Positions 34,127-43,826 of a stretch of 64,000 bases of DNA are shown one piece after another. Position 1 is the stretch's first letter, and each line of letters begins with the position of its first letter. Source of the stretch: JAWVFK01 sp033856175. GTDB lineage: Bacteria > Actinomycetota > Thermoleophilia > Solirubrobacterales > 70-9. The DNA is taken from positions 1 through 64,000 of the forward strand of contig JAWVFK010000027.1 in assembly GCA_033856175.1 (NCBI GenBank), in the 5' to 3' direction. The notes under the pieces are model-generated. The model had not been told where the DNA came from and searched no databases. It saw only the letters and a program-made list of their open reading frames with translations. Position numbers and translations under genes: made by a program.

Positions 34127-36370
34127 TCAGGAGCCCGGCGTGACCCGGTAGGCGTCGAAGACCGATTCGACGTGGCGCAGGCGGGTTATCGCCTGCTTGA
34201 GCTGCTGGGTGTCCCCCACCTCGACGACGAAGCGGTTCTTGACCATCGGGTGGCGGACGGTGCAGCTGGCCTCGAGGATGTTGATGCCGGCCTCGGCGAA
34301 GGTCCGCGAGAGGTCCTCCAGCAGGCGGGTGCGGTCGTAGCCGTCGATCTGCAGCTCGACGCGGTAGGAGGCCTCGTTGTCGCCCTCCCAGCTGACCTCG
34401 GTGAAGCGCTCCGGCGCCCGCTTCAGCGCGACGACGTTCTTGCAGTCCTCGCGGTGGATCGTGATGCCGCGACCGAGCGAGACGTAGCCGACGATCTTGT
34501 CGCCCGGCACCGGCCGGCAGCACTTCGCCAGCCGCACGGCGACCTGGTCGACGCCCTTGACCTTGATGCCGTAGTTGGAGGCCTCGCTGATCCGCCGGCG
34601 CTGCTCCTCCTTGCCCCGCAGCAGGCCCTCGACCGGCTGCTCGACGACGGCCTCGCCGGCCTTCAGCCGCTGCAGCAGCTTGTTGGCGACCGCCTTGGCC
34701 GAGATCTTCGACTGGCCGAGGGCGATGTAGAAGTCACCGGCGTTGCGGAACCCCATCTCGCGGATGACGTCGGCCAGCAGCGGCGAGGCGCCGAGCTTCT
34801 GCGGCGGCAGACCGCGCTTGCGGAGGATGTCCTGGAGCTCCTCGCGGCCGTGGCGCTCGGCGTCTTCACGGCGCTCCTGCTTGAACCAGGCACGGATCTT
34901 GTTGCGCGCCCGGCTCGTGCGGACGAGCTTGATCCAGTCGCGCGAGGGGCCGCGGTCGCGATTGGCGGTCAGCACCTCGACGATGTCGCCGCTGCGCAGC
35001 TGGTAGTGCAGCGGCACGATCTTGCCGTTGACCTTGGCGCCGACGCAGCGGTGGCCGACATCGGTGTGGACGGCGTAGGCGAAGTCGAGCGGCGTCGAGC
35101 CGGCGGAGAGGTTTTTGACCTCCCCCTTCGGCGTGAAGACGAAGACCTCGTCCTCGAACAGGTCGACCTTGAGCGACTCGAGGAACTCGGCCGGCTCCTG
35201 GTCCTGCTCCGCCTCGAGCAGCTGGCGCAGCCAGGTCATCTTCGCCTCGGTCTGATCCTCGGCGCCGCCGCCCTCCTTGTAGATGACGTGGGCGGCGATC
35301 CCGTACTCGGCAAGCTCGTGCATCTGCGGCGTGCGGATCTGGATCTCCAGCGGCTGGCCCTCGGGGCCGATCACCGTCGTGTGCAGCGCCTGGTACATGT
35401 TGACCTTGGGCATCGCGACGAAGTCCTTGAAGCGGCCCGGCAGCGGCTTCCAGATCGAGTGGATGATCCCGATCGCGCCGTAGCAGTCCTTGACCGAGCC
35501 GACGACGACCCGCATCGCCGTCAGGTCGAAGATCTCGTTGAACTCCCTGCCCTTCTTCGTCATCTTCGTGTAGATCGAGTAGAAGTGCTTGGCGCGGCCT
35601 GAGATCTCGGCCTCGATGCCGACCTTCTCGAGCTCTTCCCGGAGGAAGCCACCGGCTCGCTGCACGTAGTCCTCGCGCTCGGCCCGCTGCTGGGCCACCA
35701 GCTCCTTGATCTCCTCGTACTTGCGCGGGTGCAGCGTCGCGAAGGCGAGATCCTCGAGCTCCCACTTGATCGCGTGGATCCCGAGGCGGTGGGCGAGCGG
35801 GGCGTAGATCTCCAGCGTCTCGCGGGCCTTGGAGATCTGCTTCTGCTTCGGCAGCGCGCCGAGCGTGCGCATGTTGTGGAGGCGGTCGGCGAGCTTGATC
35901 AGGATGACCCGGACATCCGTGGCCATCGCGATCATCATCTTGCGGTAGTTCTCGGCCTGTCGCTCGTCGCGGCTCTCGAAGGTGATCCCGGTCAGCTTGG
36001 TGACGCCGTCGACGAGGCCGGCGACCTGATCGCCGAAGGCGGCGCGGACCTCGTCGAGGCTCGCCGCCGTGTCCTCGACCGTGTCGTGCAGCAGGGCGGC
36101 GCAGAGCGTCTCGGTGTCGAGGCGCATCCCGGCGCAGATCTTGGCGACACCCAGCGGGTGGGTGATGAAGTCCTCCCCGGACTTGCGCCGCTGGTCGGCG
36201 TGGCGATCGCAGGCGAAGGCGAAGGCGCGCTCGACGGCGGGGCGGTCGACGCTGTGGGCGCCGTCGGCGACGTGCTCCTCGACGACGGCGAAGAGATCGT
36301 CGAGGAGAGAGCGGTTCTCGGTGCTGAGCGTGACGGCGGCGGTCAGGGTGGCTCCGCCGCTCGCCTTCAC
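34127..36370 (-). CDS. rel: Bifunctional (p)ppGpp synthetase/hydrolase
   Basis: 747 aa long RSH protein. The HD hydrolase has HPLGVAKI (His 71) and HDTVED (95-100), both intact. The synthetase domain (about 255-370) has RAKHFYSIYTKM, DLTAMRVVV, FKDFVAMPKVNMYQALHT and the catalytic LEIQIRT. A TGS domain (FTPKGEVKNLSAGSTPLDFAYAVHT) and a C-terminal ACT domain complete it. It controls the stringent response by making and degrading (p)ppGpp. GTG overlaps the recJ stop (GTGA). Confidence 0.96.
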   Translation of the reverse strand: MKASGGATLTAAVTLSTENRSLLDDLFAVVEEHVADGAHSVDRPAVERAFAFACDRHADQRRKSGEDFITHPLGVAKICAGMRLDTETLCAALLHDTVEDTAASLDEVRAAFGDQVAGLVDGVTKLTGITFESRDERQAENYRKMMIAMATDVRVILIKLADRLHNMRTLGALPKQKQISKARETLEIYAPLAHRLGIHAIKWELEDLAFATLHPRKYEEIKELVAQQRAEREDYVQRAGGFLREELEKVGIEAEISGRAKHFYSIYTKMTKKGREFNEIFDLTAMRVVVGSVKDCYGAIGIIHSIWKPLPGRFKDFVAMPKVNMYQALHTTVIGPEGQPLEIQIRTPQMHELAEYGIAAHVIYKEGGGAEDQTEAKMTWLRQLLEAEQDQEPAEFLESLKVDLFEDEVFVFTPKGEVKNLSAGSTPLDFAYAVHTDVGHRCVGAKVNGKIVPLHYQLRSGDIVEVLTANRDRGPSRDWIKLVRTSRARNKIRAWFKQERREDAERHGREELQDILRKRGLPPQKLGASPLLADVIREMGFRNAGDFYIALGQSKISAKAVANKLLQRLKAGEAVVEQPVEGLLRGKEEQRRRISEASNYGIKVKGVDQVAVRLAKCCRPVPGDKIVGYVSLGRGITIHREDCKNVVALKRAPERFTEVSWEGDNEASYRVELQIDGYDRTRLLEDLSRTFAEAGINILEASCTVRHPMVKNRFVVEVGDTQQLKQAITRLRHVESVFDAYRVTPGS

Positions 36371-38964
36371 TCCGGGTCTCTTGGCCTGCTCAGGTATCGC
36401 TTGCCCTCCTCGTGGCGCGCCCGGTAGGCGACGAACGCCGCCGAGCGCTCGAGATCGGTCGCTTCCGAGGATACGACCCTCAGCGTGGCCGCGGCTGGAT
36501 CAGGCGTGAGCTGGACGATTCCGAGCTCGCCGAGCACGCGTGCGCAGCGGCCGGCCAGCTCGGCGCTGCGGGGGTGCTTCGCCTCGCCGGCGAGTAGCCG
36601 CGCAGCCTCGGGCCCGGTGGCCGCCTCGGGCAGCTCGCGCAGCGAGCGGTAGAGGACGGCGAGCGCGGCGCGCATCTCCCACTCGTGCTCGTGAACCCTG
36701 AGCGCGAGCTCGCGCTCAGCCTCTCCCCAGGTGACGTGGAGGAAGCCGCCTCCGTCTCGCCGCGCCGCCCCGGCGACAACCTCGGCCGCTGCGAACGGCG
36801 GCGGGTCGACGAGGACGACGTGATCGAAGCCGGCGGTGAGCTCGGGGTGGCGCGCCAGCGCGCCATAGTCGCTCAGCGCCAGGCCGCCGTCGACGTCGTG
36901 GTCGCCCTTGAACCGGGCGAGCGAGCCGGCGATCGCCTCGTCGCTGCAGCGCCCGCAGGCGATCGCCGGCGCGGCACCGCCGAAGCGCAGCGGCGATGCC
37001 GTGTGGGCGGCAAGCGCCCGGCGGCGCGAGGCGTCGGCGCAGAGCGCCAGCACGCTCTCGCGGCTGGAGACGAGCTCGCCGATCACGGCGATCGCGCTGC
37101 CGCCGCCGTGGAGGACCCGCTCGCGCCGCGGCGCCGCGGTCGCGGTCGCCGCGCCGGCCGCGGCGGCCTCGCCGAGCTCGCCATCGAGGATGGCCTCGAG
37201 GCGACGCCACCACTGCGGCTCACCGATCTCGACGCTGCACGGGCAGGCGTCGCCGGCGCCGTTCTCCTCGCCGAGCGGGTAGAGCTCGCGCAGCACGACC
37301 CGTGGCTCGACGGCGCCGTTCCAATGGTTGACCTCGAGCTTGACGGCGACGTCGACCGCCTCGTCCTCGCCGACCGGCAGCGAGCCGCTGCCGAAGACGA
37401 CACCCTGGGCCTTGCCCGCACCGCTGGTCAGGCTGAAGCGGGCGTGCTTGCCCTCCCCCATCGGCCTGACGTCGCCGAGCCGCGCCGACGGCACCAGCAG
37501 CCGCACACCCGGGTTGCCCATGCCGAACGGCCCCAGGCGCTCGATCTCCTCGGCCAGGCCGATGCCCAGAGCACCGCCTGAGATGACCGCGTCGAAGCTA
37601 TCGCCACGGACGAGCTGCTCGGGGCCGAGCTTGCTTGCCGCGTGGGCGGCGAAGGCGGTGCGGAAGTCCTCGAGCTTGGCCGCCTCGATCTCGAGCCCGG
37701 CGGCAGCGCGGTGGCCACCGAAGCCGACCAGATGCTCGGCGCAGGCCTCGAGGCCGCCGAGCAGGTCGAAGCCGGGGATGCTGCGGCCCGAGCCGCGGCC
37801 GCGCTCGCCGTCGAGCGAGATCACCACCGTCGGGACGCCGTGGCGCTCGACCAGGCGCGAGGCGACGATGCCGACGACCCCCGCGTGCCAGCCCTGGCCG
37901 GCGACGACTAGCGCCGGCGCCTCCCGCAGCTCGTCCGGAAGCGCCGCCCTGGCGGCCTGAGCGGCGTTCTCGAGCTCACGCTCGGCGGCGCGGCGCTCGT
38001 GGTTGGCGCGGTTGAGCTCCTCGGCGATCTTCTGCGCGCGGGCGGCATCGCCGGTCAGCAGCAGCTCGACCCCGGCGTCGGCGCGGTAGAGGCGACCGGC
38101 GGCGTTGATCCGCGGCCCGAGGCGGAAGGCGAGGTCGCCTTCGTCGATCCGCAGCGGGTCCACCCCCGCGGCGGCCATCAGGGCGCGCAGGCCGAGACGG
38201 CCGCCCCGCCTGATCTCGGCCAGGCCGCGCTTGACCAGCGAGCGGTTCTCGCCCCGCAGCGGCACGACGTCGGTGATCGTCGCCAGGGCGACGACGTCGA
38301 GGTCGGCGTCGGCATCCTCGGCGGCGCCCCCGGCGCGCGCTCGCAGCGCCGCCGAGAGCTTGTAGGCGACGCCGGTCGCGCAGAGCTCGGGGAACGGGTA
38401 GCCCGAGACGACCGGGTGCAGGATCGGGCACTCCGGCAGCTCGGCCGGCGGCGTGTGGTGGTCGGTGACGATCGCCTCGAGGCCCAGTTCGTGGGCGCGG
38501 GCGATCTCGGGGGCGCAGCCGATACCGCAGTCGGCCGTCAGCAGCAGCCCGGTGCCGGCCGCCGCCAGGCGCTCGACCGTTGCCGCGCTGAGGCCGTAGC
38601 CGTCGTTCAGCCGGTCGGGCAGGAACCAGTCGCACTGGGCGTCGAGGTCGCGCAGCGCGCGGACGAGGATCGCCGTCGAGCAGACGCCGTCGGCGTCGTA
38701 GTCGCCGTGGACGGTGATCCGCCTGCCGGCGCCGATCGCGGCCAGCAGCCGCTCGCAGACCTCCTCCATCGAGTCGAAGGCAAAGGGGTCGTGGCTCTCG
38801 GAGCCGTCGAGAAACGCCCGTGCGGCGTCCGGCGTCCGGTAGCCGCGCCTGACCAGCGTGATCGCCACCGGCTCGCTGAGCCCGAGCTCATGGCTGATCG
38901 CCCGCGCCTCGGCGTAGGAGTAGGGCTCGGCTCGGAGCATGCGTGTGGGGGCCGTCGCGGGCAC
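36367..38964 (-). CDS. recJ: Single-stranded-DNA exonuclease RecJ with long C-terminal extension
   Basis: 865 aa 5'-3' ssDNA exonuclease of the DHH family. Motif I HGDYDADG (86-93), VTDHHTPP for the DHH motif, and GxGGHRAAAG-like VGFGGHRAAAGL in DHHA1 are all present. The core ends near residue 570; about 290 residues follow, Ala/Glu-rich with a degenerate helicase-like look (VVLVDPPPF) but no Walker motif. Extensions occur in Gram-positive RecJ, but this one is long. TAGCCT six bases before GTG 38964 suggests a leaderless start. Confidence 0.94.
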   Translation of the reverse strand: MPATAPTRMLRAEPYSYAEARAISHELGLSEPVAITLVRRGYRTPDAARAFLDGSESHDPFAFDSMEEVCERLLAAIGAGRRITVHGDYDADGVCSTAILVRALRDLDAQCDWFLPDRLNDGYGLSAATVERLAAAGTGLLLTADCGIGCAPEIARAHELGLEAIVTDHHTPPAELPECPILHPVVSGYPFPELCATGVAYKLSAALRARAGGAAEDADADLDVVALATITDVVPLRGENRSLVKRGLAEIRRGGRLGLRALMAAAGVDPLRIDEGDLAFRLGPRINAAGRLYRADAGVELLLTGDAARAQKIAEELNRANHERRAAERELENAAQAARAALPDELREAPALVVAGQGWHAGVVGIVASRLVERHGVPTVVISLDGERGRGSGRSIPGFDLLGGLEACAEHLVGFGGHRAAAGLEIEAAKLEDFRTAFAAHAASKLGPEQLVRGDSFDAVISGGALGIGLAEEIERLGPFGMGNPGVRLLVPSARLGDVRPMGEGKHARFSLTSGAGKAQGVVFGSGSLPVGEDEAVDVAVKLEVNHWNGAVEPRVVLRELYPLGEENGAGDACPCSVEIGEPQWWRRLEAILDGELGEAAAAGAATATAAPRRERVLHGGGSAIAVIGELVSSRESVLALCADASRRRALAAHTASPLRFGGAAPAIACGRCSDEAIAGSLARFKGDHDVDGGLALSDYGALARHPELTAGFDHVVLVDPPPFAAAEVVAGAARRDGGGFLHVTWGEAERELALRVHEHEWEMRAALAVLYRSLRELPEAATGPEAARLLAGEAKHPRSAELAGRCARVLGELGIVQLTPDPAAATLRVVSSEATDLERSAAFVAYRARHEEGKRYLSRPRDPE

Positions 38965-38970
38965 ATGACC

Positions 38971-38976
38971 AGGCTA
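38971..38976 (-). promoter_or_regulatory. -10 box of leaderless recJ-rel
   Basis: TAGCCT (TANNNT) six bases before the recJ GTG at 38964. Confidence 0.5.
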
Positions 38977-39042
38977 GGTTCCGGCTGGGACGGAACGTCC
39001 CTCGCCCGCCGCCGCGAAACCGCAGTTAGCGCGGTGTTTCGC

Positions 39043-39303
39043 TCAGGCGCGCTCGGCGCGCCAGCCGATCAGGAAGACGACCGCCAGGCCGAGCAGGGCG
39101 CCGGGGACGGCGACGAGGGCGGTGCTGAGATCGGTGTCGCCCACGGTCTTCGAGGCGGCGACGTGGGCGACGGCGCCGACCGTCATCGCGCCGGCGATCG
39201 CGCCGAGGAAGGCGCCGACGATGCCGCCCCAGAAGTGGTCGGGGACGAAGACGGCGAAGTGCCAGATCGCGATCCCCATCGTGAACCAGACGAGCAGTGC
39301 CAT
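39043..39303 (-). CDS. Small two- or three-helix membrane protein
   Basis: 86 aa from ATG 39303, chosen for its GAGGAGG ribosome-binding site ten bases upstream. Hydrophobic segments at about 2-20, 25-47 (GGIVGAFLGAIAGAMTVGAVAH) and 60-80. Gly-rich spacing resembles GlsB/YeaQ-like small membrane proteins, but no motif confirms it. It is 34 bases downstream of secDF. Unknown function. Confidence 0.75.
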   Translation of the reverse strand: MALLVWFTMGIAIWHFAVFVPDHFWGGIVGAFLGAIAGAMTVGAVAHVAASKTVGDTDLSTALVAVPGALLGLAVVFLIGWRAERA

Positions 39304-39337
39304 CAGCTGCGACCTCCTCTCGAGGGTGACGATGCGC

Positions 39338-42151
39338 TCATCGCGGCCTGCCGTGCTTGCGCCGTCGCTGACGGCGGTTGCGCTTGGCGCCGTTCGATCC
39401 CTCGGCCCCCGGCGGCGATCCGATCGGGCGTGAGCCGATCGGGCGGTCTTCCAAGGGCTGGTCAGCGCCGTCGGCCTCACCGCCATCGTCGACGAGGGCC
39501 TCTGGCTCCTCGCTCACGGCGCCGTCGCCGTCGCTGGCATCCGTCGTCTCGGCCGCGGGGCTGGCCAGCTCGTCCTCGGCACGCAGGCCGACGTTCTCCT
39601 CGGGGAAGGCGGGGATCTCGCCCATCTGGTCGAGGATCCGCTGGCGCTTGCGGCGATAGGTCGGCTCGCGCTCCTTCCACGCCGTCAGCACGGGCGAGGC
39701 GATGAAGATCGACGAATAGGTGCCCGAGGCGATGCCGACGAGCAGGGCGAAGGCGAAGTCCTTGAGCGTCGTGCCGCCGAACAGCAGCAGCGCCAGCACC
39801 GGCAGCAGCGTCGAGAAGCTCGTCGCCAGGGACCGTGTCAGGACCTCGCTCATCGAGCGGTTGACGATCTGCGAGAAGGCGGCACGCGGCAGCCGCGGCA
39901 CGTTCTCACGGATGCGGTCGAAGACGATGATCGTGTCGTAGAGCGAGAAGCCGAGGATCGTTAGGAAGGCGGCGACGGTCGAGCTGGTCACCTCACGGTC
40001 GGTCAGCGAGTAGACGCCGGCGGTGATCAGGATGTCGTGGAAGAGCGCGATCAAGACCGGGATCGCGAACTTCGGGTCGAAGCGCAGCGCCACGTAGGCG
40101 CCGATGACCAGGAGCGAGAAGATGATCGCGTAGATCGCGCTCTTGGCGACGGTCTTGCCGAAGGTCGGGCCGACGCTCTGGCTGTCGAACTTGCCGGGGG
40201 CGATGCCGTAGCGCCTGTCGATCGCCGACTCCAGCCGCCCGACCTGCTCGGGCGCCAGCTGGCGGGTCTGGACCTGGAAGACGTTGGCGCCGAAGCCGGG
40301 GTCCTTGACGCGCTGGACCGACTCGCCGTTGATGCCGACGCTGCTGAGCGCGGCAAGGATCCCGTTCTCGTCAGTCGGCTTGGTGACGGCGATCTTCGCC
40401 CGCGTCCCCGACTTGAAGTCGATGCCGAGGTTGAGCTGCAGCGTCGCCAGCGCAACCGCGCCGACGATCAGGATCATTCCCGACATCGAGAAGAACCACC
40501 TGCTCGCCCCCATGAAGTTGAAGTGCCAGCGCAGCCGCTCGCGGGCGGCGCCGAGGGCGATCGGCGACGAGAGCAGCCGCGTCCGGCCCATGCTGCCGAG
40601 GACCGCCTGCGTGAAGACGACGGCCGTCAACAGCGAGACCAGCGTTCCGATCAGCAGCGTGAAGGCGAAGCCCTTGACCCCGGCCGTCGCCAGTACGAAG
40701 AGGACGAACGCCGTCAGCACGGTGACGACGTTGGCGTCGACGATCGTCGCGATGCCGCGCTTGTAGCCGGCGGCGATCGCCGACGCGGTCGAGCGCCCGG
40801 CACGGATTTCCTCCTTTATTCGCTCGAAGATGACGATGTTGGAGTCGGCGGCGACGCCGATCGTCAGGATCAGGCCGGCGATGCCCGGCAGCGTCAGCGT
40901 GATCGGGATCAGCTTGATCAGGGCGAAGAAGATCACCCCGTAGGCCGCGAGCGCACTGCTTGCGATCAGGCCGAGCAGCCGGTAGTAGAGGATCAGGAAG
41001 AGGACGACGATCAGCAGGCCGACCGCGCCGGCGCGGAGGCCCTCGTTGAGCGCCTGCTTGCCGAGCGTCGCCGAGACCTGCGTCTGGCTGATCAGCTTGA
41101 GCTTGATCGGCAGCGCGCCGATCTTGAGGAAGTCGGCCAGATCCTGCGCCTGCTGGATCGTGAAGCTGCCGGAGATCTGAGCGCCGGTGCGGCCGTCGAT
41201 GCCGTCGGGGTTCTCCTGGAAGTTGATGATCGGCCGCGAGACGATCTTGTTGTCGAGGACGACGGCGAAGTGGCCGGAGTCCTGGTCGGGCGGGTTGCCG
41301 GGGACGTGGTTCTCGAGCCCGCGCTGGGCGATCACCCGGGTGACGTCGTGGAACTTGCGCCGCCCCTCGCCGCTGAAATCGAAGCTGACGTTCGGCTGGT
41401 TGGTCGTCGGGTCGAACTGCTGCTTGGGATCCTTGATGTCCTTGCCCGACAGCGAGGGCCGGTCGCGGATCACGAACCACGACTGCGCCGGTAGCGCCTT
41501 CTGCCCCGGCAGCTTCTCGCGCACGTTCTCGATCACGAGGACGCCCTGCGGCACGGTGAGGATCTCGCTGTTCGGCGGCTGCTTGCCGCCCTTCTGGTTC
41601 GAGAAGAGGTCGCGCTTCGAGGTCTCCGGGCCGGCGAGCAGGCGGTGGCTCTTCGAGTCGAACAGGTAGAGGCGCGGGCCCTCGGTGCAGCCCCGGCATT
41701 CGGCCTTCTGCTTGGCGGCGAGCTTGACCGCCTCGTAGAGGTTCGTGAACGGCGCCTCTGCCGGCGTGGTCGCGCCGGGCTTGGCGATCACGTTCGGCTC
41801 CCAGTCGTAGAAGAACATCTGGGCGGTCGTGCCGACCTGGTCGATCGCCCGCTGGGCGTTCGAGACGTCGGGCAGGCCGACGGTTATCTGATCACGCCCG
41901 AGGCGCGAGATCTCTGGCTCGGAGACACCGAGCTTGTCGGTCCGCTGGCGGATGATCTCCAGCGAGCGGTCGATCGCGTCCTGGGTGACCTGGGGCTGCT
42001 GCGGCGTCGGCTGGCCCTGGTAGACGAGCTCGACGCCGCCGCGCAGATCGAGCCCCAGCCGCGTCTGCTTGGTCGCGATGACCAGCGCCGAGACGGCGAT
42101 CAGCCCGCCGACGAAGAGGAGGACGAAGAGGTTGCGGCGTCGGCGGCCCAT
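39338..42151 (-). CDS. secDF: Fused protein translocase subunit SecDF
   Basis: 937 aa single chain containing SecD (about 1-540) and SecF (about 545-850). DLRGGVELVYQG and GVAADSNIVIFERIKEEIR mark SecD, GIDFKSGTRAKIAV and DTIIVFDRIREN mark SecF. Twelve membrane helices are expected, six per half. It uses the proton motive force to pull secreted proteins through SecYEG. A Glu/Gly/Asp-rich and then basic tail of about 80 residues (ending KRNRRQRRRKHGRPR) is unusual. Most actinobacteria keep secD and secF separate. It lies near ruvABC, a common secD neighbourhood. Confidence 0.95.
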   Translation of the reverse strand: MGRRRRNLFVLLFVGGLIAVSALVIATKQTRLGLDLRGGVELVYQGQPTPQQPQVTQDAIDRSLEIIRQRTDKLGVSEPEISRLGRDQITVGLPDVSNAQRAIDQVGTTAQMFFYDWEPNVIAKPGATTPAEAPFTNLYEAVKLAAKQKAECRGCTEGPRLYLFDSKSHRLLAGPETSKRDLFSNQKGGKQPPNSEILTVPQGVLVIENVREKLPGQKALPAQSWFVIRDRPSLSGKDIKDPKQQFDPTTNQPNVSFDFSGEGRRKFHDVTRVIAQRGLENHVPGNPPDQDSGHFAVVLDNKIVSRPIINFQENPDGIDGRTGAQISGSFTIQQAQDLADFLKIGALPIKLKLISQTQVSATLGKQALNEGLRAGAVGLLIVVLFLILYYRLLGLIASSALAAYGVIFFALIKLIPITLTLPGIAGLILTIGVAADSNIVIFERIKEEIRAGRSTASAIAAGYKRGIATIVDANVVTVLTAFVLFVLATAGVKGFAFTLLIGTLVSLLTAVVFTQAVLGSMGRTRLLSSPIALGAARERLRWHFNFMGASRWFFSMSGMILIVGAVALATLQLNLGIDFKSGTRAKIAVTKPTDENGILAALSSVGINGESVQRVKDPGFGANVFQVQTRQLAPEQVGRLESAIDRRYGIAPGKFDSQSVGPTFGKTVAKSAIYAIIFSLLVIGAYVALRFDPKFAIPVLIALFHDILITAGVYSLTDREVTSSTVAAFLTILGFSLYDTIIVFDRIRENVPRLPRAAFSQIVNRSMSEVLTRSLATSFSTLLPVLALLLFGGTTLKDFAFALLVGIASGTYSSIFIASPVLTAWKEREPTYRRKRQRILDQMGEIPAFPEENVGLRAEDELASPAAETTDASDGDGAVSEEPEALVDDGGEADGADQPLEDRPIGSRPIGSPPGAEGSNGAKRNRRQRRRKHGRPR

Positions 42152-42215
42152 CAGATCGCCCTCATGCTTTCACGCCTCGCCGCTCAGGCGCGGTTAGACG
42201 GACGAGCCACGACCG

Positions 42216-42671
42216 CTACGACTCCGGCGTGAGGACGAGCAGCAGGCCGCCGTCGTCGTCATAGGCCGGGAAGAGATCGGCGGTAGCCTCGGCGGGAAGA
42301 TCGCCCTCGGCGTTGACCGAGACCTTTCTGCCGAGCGCGCGCACGCCCCATTCCTGGACCGTGTCGATCGGGTCGTCGGGCTTGTCCTTCTCCTGCCACT
42401 GCAGGCCGAGGACCTCCTTGACGGGGCGGCCGACGATCTGTTCCTCCTTGAGCCCGGTGAGCTCGAAGCTGTTGCGGCCGGCGCCGATGATCCGCGCCTC
42501 CTGGTCGCAGACGAAGAAGGCTGCGCCGGGTGCCGGGTAGTAGTCGTCGAGCAGCTCGAAGAGGAAGCCGAAGCCGCATTCCTGGCATCCCTTGGGCCGC
42601 GTCGAGAAGCCCTGCGTGCGTTCTCCGCTTTGGTTGCGGTTGCCGCAGTTGGGACAGATGAAGAAAGCCAC
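42216..42671 (-). CDS. Zinc-ribbon protein with a PAS domain
   Basis: 151 aa. The first 35 residues carry CPNCGNRN and CQECGFGF, a Cys4 zinc ribbon. Residues 40-145 read as a PAS fold: YPAPGAAFFVCDQEARIIGAGRNSFELTGLKEEQIVGRPVKEVLGL is the classic opening (split here over 45-90). No kinase, cyclase or HTH follows. A small redox or ligand sensor that binds RNA, DNA or a partner protein is plausible but inferred. GTG lies eight bases after TAGCCT. Located between secDF and ruvB. Confidence 0.78.
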   Translation of the reverse strand: MAFFICPNCGNRNQSGERTQGFSTRPKGCQECGFGFLFELLDDYYPAPGAAFFVCDQEARIIGAGRNSFELTGLKEEQIVGRPVKEVLGLQWQEKDKPDDPIDTVQEWGVRALGRKVSVNAEGDLPAEATADLFPAYDDDGGLLLVLTPES

Positions 42672-42728
42672 CGTCGCTAAGGCTAGTAAACCCCTCGCGG
42701 CTGCCCGCCACCGGCCTTCCGGCCAGGG

Positions 42729-43826
42729 CTAGAAAAGGCTCGCCGCGTCGGCTCGCTCGGGAACCGGCAGGCCGAGATGCTCGTAGGCTCGCGGCGTCGC
42801 GATGCGGCCGCGCGGCGTCCGCTGCAGCAGTCCCTGCTGGAGCAGATAGGGCTCGAAGACGTCCTCGATCGTGTCGGCCTCTTCGCCCAGGGCGACGGCC
42901 AGCGTCGAGAGGCCGACGGGGCCGCCGCCGAACTTGACGACGATCGCCTCGAGCAAGGCGCGGTCGTGGCGATCGAGCCCGGCGGCGTCGACCTCGAGCA
43001 GCTCGAGCGCGCCGGCGGCGACGTCGCCGGTGACGATGCCGGCGCCGTGGACCTCGGCGAAGTCGCGGACCCGCTTCAGCAGGCGGTTGGCGACGCGCGG
43101 CGTGCCGCGGGCGCGTGAGGCGATCGCCTCCGCCCCGGCCGGCTCGATCTCGATCGAGAGGATTCCGGCCGAGCGCTGGACGATCCGAGCGAGGTCGACG
43201 GCCTCGTAGTGCTCGAGCCTGTGACAGACGCCGAAGCGGTCGCGCAGGGGCGTCGTCAGCAGCCCGGTGCGGGTCGTCGCGCCGATCAGGGTGAAGGGCG
43301 GCAGGTCGAGGGTCACCGTTCGCGCGCCGGCGCCCTGGCCGAGGACAACCGGCAGGCGGCCGTCCTCCATCGCCGGATACAGCGTCTCCTCGATCGCCCT
43401 GTTGAGGCGGTGGATCTCATCGATGAAGAAGACGCTGCCGGGCTCCAGCGAGGTCAGGAAGGCGGCGATGTCGGCCTTGCGCTCGAGCGCCGGGCCGGCG
43501 GTCTGGATCATCGGCACCTCGAGCTCGGCGGCGACGACGTGGGCGAGCGAGGTCTTGCCGAGGCCCGGCGGGCCGGCCAGCAGGACGTGGTCGAGGGGCT
43601 CGCCGCGGCGGCGGGCGGCCTCGATGAAGACGGCCAGCTGGCGGGTCACCTGCTCCTGGTTGACGAACTCCTCGAGCCGCCGCGGGCGCAGGGTGCGGTC
43701 GAGGTCGTCGTCGGCCCCCGCAACGCGGGCGTCGGCGACGCGAATCTCCTCGGGGGCGATCGGGTCTGCCTCCGCGCCGGGGCTCTTGATCTCCCCCCTG
43801 ACGCCCTGCGGGCGCTCGCGAGCCAT
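42729..43826 (-). CDS. ruvB: Holliday junction branch migration ATPase RuvB
   Basis: 365 aa AAA+ motor. GPPGLGKTSLAHVVA (Walker A), DEIHRLNRAIEETLYPAMED (Walker B), GATTRTGLLTTPLRDRFG (sensor 1) and RTPRGRIATPRAYEHLG (C-terminal wing) are all present. An acidic N-terminal extension of about 40 residues (GEIKSPGAEADPIAPEE) precedes the fold. Start overlaps the ruvA stop (TGATG). Confidence 0.97.
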   Translation of the reverse strand: MARERPQGVRGEIKSPGAEADPIAPEEIRVADARVAGADDDLDRTLRPRRLEEFVNQEQVTRQLAVFIEAARRRGEPLDHVLLAGPPGLGKTSLAHVVAAELEVPMIQTAGPALERKADIAAFLTSLEPGSVFFIDEIHRLNRAIEETLYPAMEDGRLPVVLGQGAGARTVTLDLPPFTLIGATTRTGLLTTPLRDRFGVCHRLEHYEAVDLARIVQRSAGILSIEIEPAGAEAIASRARGTPRVANRLLKRVRDFAEVHGAGIVTGDVAAGALELLEVDAAGLDRHDRALLEAIVVKFGGGPVGLSTLAVALGEEADTIEDVFEPYLLQQGLLQRTPRGRIATPRAYEHLGLPVPERADAASLF

